A DNA stretch of 64,000 nt, from positions 434,001 through 498,000 of the forward strand of contig NZ_CP020772.1 in assembly GCF_002097535.1 (NCBI RefSeq), given 5' to 3'. This DNA is from Halobacillus mangrovi. GTDB taxonomy: Bacteria > Bacillota > Bacilli > Bacillales > Halobacillaceae. A program made the translations under genes and the position numbers. Below are positions 60,952-64,000 of the stretch, one piece after another (within the stretch, counting starts at the first letter, position 1; each line of letters begins with the position of its first letter). Below the pieces are notes generated by a model. That model was not told the origin of the DNA, did no database searches, and saw nothing but the letters and a program-made list of their open reading frames with translations.

Positions 60952-61527
60952 ATGAAAAAATGGATCATCATTTTAGGGATTACAGCCTTATTTGGATGGG
61001 CTGTCTATGACTTTACAGATAAGGAAACAAAGGAAAATCCTTCTCCAAAGGAAGAATCATCAGGGACAAAGATGGTAGCAGAAGGTGAGGCGCAATCAAC
61101 TCCACAAACTGGTTTAAAAAAAGGTCAAAACGCACCGGATTTTACGTTGACTCGATTAAATGGAGAAACGGCTAAGCTTTCGGATTATCGTGGTCAAAAG
61201 GTATTGATCAATTTTTGGGCGACTTGGTGCCCCCCTTGTCGTGCTGAAATGCCCGATATGGAGAAATTATATAATGAAACAGACATTGAAATTCTTGCGG
61301 TTAATCTAACTGGGACGGAGAGTGCTAGAGGGGATGTTAACAACTTTGTTCAAGAGTTAGAATTAACTTTTCCTATCCTACTGGATCACGAGGCTGAAGT
61401 GATGGGTAAGTATCAAGTCGGTCCTGTACCAACCTCCATCTTTGTTGATGAAGACGGGAAAGTGCAATCTTTTGTTCTTGGAGCAATGAACTATGATATG
61501 ATGATGCAGCGATATGAAGATTTATGA
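60952..61527 (+). CDS. Membrane-anchored TlpA/ResA-like thiol-disulfide oxidoreductase
   Basis: A 191-residue extracytoplasmic thioredoxin-fold protein with an N-terminal anchor (KKWIIILGITALFGWAVY), a charged linker and a TlpA/ResA domain with the active site FWATWCPPCRAEMP (CPPC). VPTSIFVDEDGK carries the cis-Pro loop. CPPC and its place after ccdA fit a reductase that receives electrons from CcdA. The AGGAG site eight bases before ATG 60952 fixes the start. It may mature c-type haem proteins or reduce other exported thiols. Confidence 0.92.
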   Translation: MKKWIIILGITALFGWAVYDFTDKETKENPSPKEESSGTKMVAEGEAQSTPQTGLKKGQNAPDFTLTRLNGETAKLSDYRGQKVLINFWATWCPPCRAEMPDMEKLYNETDIEILAVNLTGTESARGDVNNFVQELELTFPILLDHEAEVMGKYQVGPVPTSIFVDEDGKVQSFVLGAMNYDMMMQRYEDL

Positions 61528-61544
61528 GAAATGAGGCGTAAGCG

Positions 61545-62231
61545 ATGAATCCTAAAGTTATGATTGTCGAAGACGACGCTAAAATTTCCAACCTCATCAA
61601 GCTTTATTTAGAGCGTGATTCATATAAAACGCTCCAGGCCTATGACGGGATAGAAGCACAGGAGCTTTACTTAAGACATGCGCCATGTTTAATCATTCTG
61701 GATCTAATGCTTCCAGGTATAAGCGGGGAAGAGTTTTGCCTTTGGGTGAAAAGTGTAGAAACACCGGAAGATCCCGCGGTCATCATGCTGTCGGCAAAAG
61801 CACGTACACAAGAAAAGATCAATGGATTAAAACTAGGGGCAGATGACTATATGACAAAGCCTTTCAGTCCAGAGGAGCTGATGGCCCATGTTGAAGCCGT
61901 GTTACGCCGAACGGGGAGGCTGTGTCAAAAAATTGCTCACGAAGGACTTGTCATCAAACCTAGAAAGGGAGAGGTTTGGCTGGACGGAGAAGAAATCGAA
62001 CTTACCAGCTATGAATTCAACCTACTTTACCTTCTGGTGGAAAGCCCGGGCCAAGTATTCTCCCGAGAACAATTGATTGATCATATTCACCCTCGCTCCG
62101 ATGCAGAAATCTTCCCAAGGACAATAGATGCCCATGTAAAAAAACTAAGAAGAAAGATTGAAGAGCATCCAGGACAGCCAAAGCGGATTGTAACCGTAAG
62201 AGGAATGGGGTATAAATTTGTTGGGAAATAA
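61545..62231 (+). CDS. OmpR-family response regulator
   Basis: A 228-residue two-component regulator. The receiver has the acidic pair in VEDDAKISN, the phospho-acceptor Asp in LIILDLMLPGISG (residue 52), MLSAKA and the Lys of DYMTKPFSP. The C-terminal winged helix (ELTSYEFNLLYLLVESPG, TIDAHVKKLRRKIE, VRGMGYKF) binds DNA. It overlaps the kinase gene by 14 bases and follows the ResA-like gene by 17 bp. Targets are probably its own operon and redox or cytochrome genes (inference). Confidence 0.95.
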   Translation: MNPKVMIVEDDAKISNLIKLYLERDSYKTLQAYDGIEAQELYLRHAPCLIILDLMLPGISGEEFCLWVKSVETPEDPAVIMLSAKARTQEKINGLKLGADDYMTKPFSPEELMAHVEAVLRRTGRLCQKIAHEGLVIKPRKGEVWLDGEEIELTSYEFNLLYLLVESPGQVFSREQLIDHIHPRSDAEIFPRTIDAHVKKLRRKIEEHPGQPKRIVTVRGMGYKFVGK

Positions 62232-63315
62232 GTTTAAGCAATATATTTCTTCTGATTTACGAGTTCGTCTGACTATGATTCAGATCTTTATTCTTGCAAG
62301 CTTTCTTCTATTTAGCGGTCTTACAATTTATCAAACGGCATGCAGCCTGGTTGGCGAAATGAATGGAGTTACCCGTTCTGTTCAAAATGGATTTCATGTA
62401 GATTTGCTCGGCTATTTTTGGCTCATTAGCGCTGGTGCCATTATTATAGGTGGTTTTGTTTATGTGAAAGTCACACGATCGATGTTAAAACCAATTCAGC
62501 AAATGAAAGGATCGGTCAGGGAAATCCGTAATGGACGTTATCCAGAACCGATTTCTGTTGACCGTGAAACGGATGATATAGGCCAGCTGGTTCAGCACGT
62601 TAACGACCTAAACCAAAAACTCCAATTGAACGAAAAGCTTCGAAACCGGATGCTTAGCGATATGTCTCATGAAATAAGAACGCCGCTGTCGAACCTCAGG
62701 GGGTATTTGGAAGCTCTTCAAAAAGGAATTATAAAAGGTGATCCTGCTATCTATCAATCACTGTATGAGGAAACACAGCGCATCACTGATTTACTTAGTC
62801 AAATTGACTGGATTCGTGAATGGGATGGTTCCGCCCTTGATACAATGATATCTCCCGACCTTATAGAAGCACGAGAGCTAATTGATCATGTGGTTAAACT
62901 TTATGCACTAGAGTTTCAGCAAAAAGGAATTCCACTTCATGTAGATGTAGATACAGCAGAGATCTATGTAGACAATAGAGGGATGCAGCAGGTACTCACC
63001 AACCTTTTGAGTAATGCACTGAGTTATTATAGTGGAGACGAGGCTGTAGAGATAAAAGGAGAAAAATCTGGGAGCGATTACACGATATTTGTAAAAGGTC
63101 CCGGACTATCAATTCCTAACGAGCAACTTGAGAAGATCTTCGAACGGTTTTACAGGGTTGATACATCCAGGTCAAGAGATACCGGAGGATCGGGTTTAGG
63201 ATTAGCGATTAGTAAAGAGATCGTCGATCGTCATAAAGGAAGCATAGAAGTAGAAAGTGATGAACACATCCATAAGTTTATCGTTTGTTTGCCTAATGTC
63301 GTCAGCCAGAGCTGA
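62218..63315 (+). CDS. Sensor histidine kinase with altered G1 box
   Basis: A 365-residue membrane kinase with two hydrophobic segments (about 22-42 and 66-86), a HAMP-like region, the phospho-acceptor His151 in SDMSHEIRTPLSN, an N box VLTNLLSNAL (Asn262 and Asn266), an F box IFERFYR and a G2 box GSGLGLAIS. The usual G1 motif DNGxGI, with the adenine-contact Asp, is replaced by VKGPGLSI at 292-299, apparently lacking the Asp-Asn. Start is TTG 62218 or 62221 inside the regulator gene, after AGAGGAATGGGG. It is partner of the upstream response regulator. Confidence 0.93.
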   Translation: MLGNKFKQYISSDLRVRLTMIQIFILASFLLFSGLTIYQTACSLVGEMNGVTRSVQNGFHVDLLGYFWLISAGAIIIGGFVYVKVTRSMLKPIQQMKGSVREIRNGRYPEPISVDRETDDIGQLVQHVNDLNQKLQLNEKLRNRMLSDMSHEIRTPLSNLRGYLEALQKGIIKGDPAIYQSLYEETQRITDLLSQIDWIREWDGSALDTMISPDLIEARELIDHVVKLYALEFQQKGIPLHVDVDTAEIYVDNRGMQQVLTNLLSNALSYYSGDEAVEIKGEKSGSDYTIFVKGPGLSIPNEQLEKIFERFYRVDTSRSRDTGGSGLGLAISKEIVDRHKGSIEVESDEHIHKFIVCLPNVVSQS

Positions 63316-63329
63316 GGCATTTTTCTTTG

Positions 63330-63358
63330 TTGACATTATACCGTGCAGGGTATATAGT
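63330..63358 (+). promoter_or_regulatory. SigA promoter of the rhodanese genes
   Basis: TTGACA (63330-63335), 17-bp spacer, TATAGT (63353-63358); near-consensus SigA promoter, 33 bp before the start codon. The whole spacer is occupied by an ATAC-N8-GTAT dyad. Confidence 0.8.
63338..63353. promoter_or_regulatory. CsoR/CstR-like operator in the rhodanese promoter
   Basis: ATACCGTGCAGGGTAT, extending to TATACC-N6-GGTATA, between the -35 and -10 boxes. Binding there would block RNA polymerase. CsoR-family operators have this A/T-rich and G/C-rich dyad form; the persulfide-sensing member CstR controls rhodanese operons in Staphylococcus. Confidence 0.6.
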
Positions 63359-63390
63359 GGAACAAGAATGAATGAATAAGGAGTGGAACA

Positions 63391-63759
63391 ATGATTGCTA
63401 TTACAGTTAGTGCAGCTATACTGATGTTGTTGTTCTTTATGAATAGATACTGGCCAGTCCACAATTTAAAACGAATAGATGTGAATGAAATAGGACAAGA
63501 TACGATTCTTCTTGATGCAAGGGATTACCAGACCTCAAGCAGGGATCGGGTAGGAGATGCCTATTGTATTCCATTATCCTATTTAAACCGTCATCATACA
63601 GATTTACCAGATAAAAAGGTTGCATTAATCGTATCTGATCAGGTTGAAAGAAACCTATGTACCCGGCTACTTCGTAAAAAAGGGTATGAAGTAATCGGGT
63701 ACACGATGGCTGATCAAATGACCAGTTATCATGCTGTTCCTTGTATGTGTGAAAAATAG
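63391..63759 (+). CDS. Membrane-anchored rhodanese-like protein without the active-site Cys
   Basis: A 122-residue protein with an N-terminal membrane segment (IAITVSAAILMLLFFM) and a rhodanese fold (IDVNEIGQDTILLDARDY, then IPLSYL). At the active-site loop, where CRxGxRS is expected, it reads VSDQVERN, so the catalytic Cys is missing; Cys residues at the C-terminus (CMCEK) and in RNLCTRLL remain. It may be a binding or scaffold protein. AAGGAGTGG precedes the ATG. The gene is followed 12 bp later by a second rhodanese gene. Confidence 0.83.
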   Translation: MIAITVSAAILMLLFFMNRYWPVHNLKRIDVNEIGQDTILLDARDYQTSSRDRVGDAYCIPLSYLNRHHTDLPDKKVALIVSDQVERNLCTRLLRKKGYEVIGYTMADQMTSYHAVPCMCEK

Positions 63760-63771
63760 GAGGTGCTGGAA

Positions 63772-64000
63772 ATGGAAAGTCTAATTCAATGGATTATTAT
63801 CATAGGTATAGCTATATTTGTTGCGAAGCGCTTCATGCCTGCTAAAGGTGTTGAATCGATCACTTCACAAGAAGCTCAGAAGCTTATGAAGGAGAAAAAT
63901 GTACAGTTTATAGATGTTCGGACACCAGGTGAGTTCCGGGCAAACCACCGAAAGCCGTTCAAAAACATACCATTATCAGATTTGGTGAGAAGATCTGATG
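63772..64000 (+). CDS. Membrane-anchored rhodanese-like protein (3' end outside window)
   Basis: Start of a gene cut by the window end; 76 codons visible. It has an N-terminal hydrophobic helix (LIQWIIIIGIAIFVA) and the first part of a rhodanese domain (ITSQEAQKLMKEKN, FIDVRTPGEFRANHRK, NIPLSDL). The layout resembles YqhL/YibN-type rhodaneses. The active-site loop lies beyond the window, so whether the Cys is present cannot be seen. GGAGGTG lies six bases before ATG 63772. It is second in the operon behind the operator-bearing promoter. Confidence 0.88.
   Translation, partial: MESLIQWIIIIGIAIFVAKRFMPAKGVESITSQEAQKLMKEKNVQFIDVRTPGEFRANHRKPFKNIPLSDLVRRSD

Overview
The window looks like chromosomal DNA of a low-to-moderate-GC, aerobic, spore-former-type member of the Bacillaceae, most likely Halobacillus or a close halophilic relative. 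The basis is inference: gene families of Bacillus type (GlgBCDAP, GltB/GltD, KatE-like large catalase, YtxG/YtxH-like proteins, SigL), strong AGGAGG ribosome binding sites, Bacillus-type cre and SigB-like promoter signals, and an ATP-grasp ligase / MurE-like ligase / Asp-Glu racemase cluster that would fit the L-Orn-D-Asp (A4-beta) peptidoglycan reported for Halobacillus. There are no rRNA or tRNA genes, no CRISPR array, no prophage and no intact insertion sequence.

Layout. 1-3.1 kb: end of an alpha-glucoside ABC importer and a GH13 alpha-glucosidase. 3.3-5 kb: small genes around an exact ParB parS site. 5.2-9.2 kb: proline catabolism (proline dehydrogenase, P5C dehydrogenase, PucR-type regulator). 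9.2-11.7 kb: CoA-disulfide/persulfide reductase divergent from a universal stress protein, with a dense set of palindromic operators between them. 11.7-25.9 kb: mixed housekeeping and transport genes (MFS, GNATs, lactate monooxygenase, EamA, cysteine dioxygenase, secreted M28 aminopeptidase, dicarboxylate symporter, ZIP, RDD, YtxG/YtxH-like envelope stress operon). 26.3-36.9 kb: a seven-gene glycogen operon (glgB, glgC, glgD, glgA, glgP, a CBM34-GH13 enzyme, a PH-domain protein). 37-39.3 kb: rpoN (sigL) and a YihY protein. 40-41 kb: a P1 (S58) peptidase. 41.4-47.5 kb: gltB-gltD. 47.7-49.7 kb: large-subunit catalase. 50-51.6 kb: a 22-residue membrane peptide and an M20 dipeptidase. 52.2-56.6 kb: the ATP-grasp / MurE-like / racemase cluster. 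56.9-59.3 kb: ftsX without ftsE next to it, then a coiled-coil M23 hydrolase. 59.6-63.3 kb: a CcdA-thioredoxin-two-component operon. 63.3 kb to the end: rhodanese-type genes behind a promoter that carries a CsoR/CstR-like operator.

How it works together. Carbon storage (glg), sigma-54, glycogen entry and lactate oxidation appear tied to catabolite control through cre-like boxes. Persulfide and redox handling appears at both ends of the window: the CoA-disulfide reductase-rhodanese gene near 10 kb and the rhodanese genes at 63.4 kb share an ATAC-N8-GTAT dyad at their promoters. SigB-like promoters precede the catalase and the YtxG/YtxH-like operon.

The most unusual features are (i) the D-amino-acid cell-wall cluster with a Mur ligase lacking the usual specificity motif, (ii) three loci where a roughly 120-bp covarying palindrome is followed 100-210 bp later by an inverted partner, (iii) the shared operator dyad of the persulfide genes, and (iv) the parS site squeezed between two convergent stop codons. 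All coordinates and motifs were read by eye; no database search was possible.
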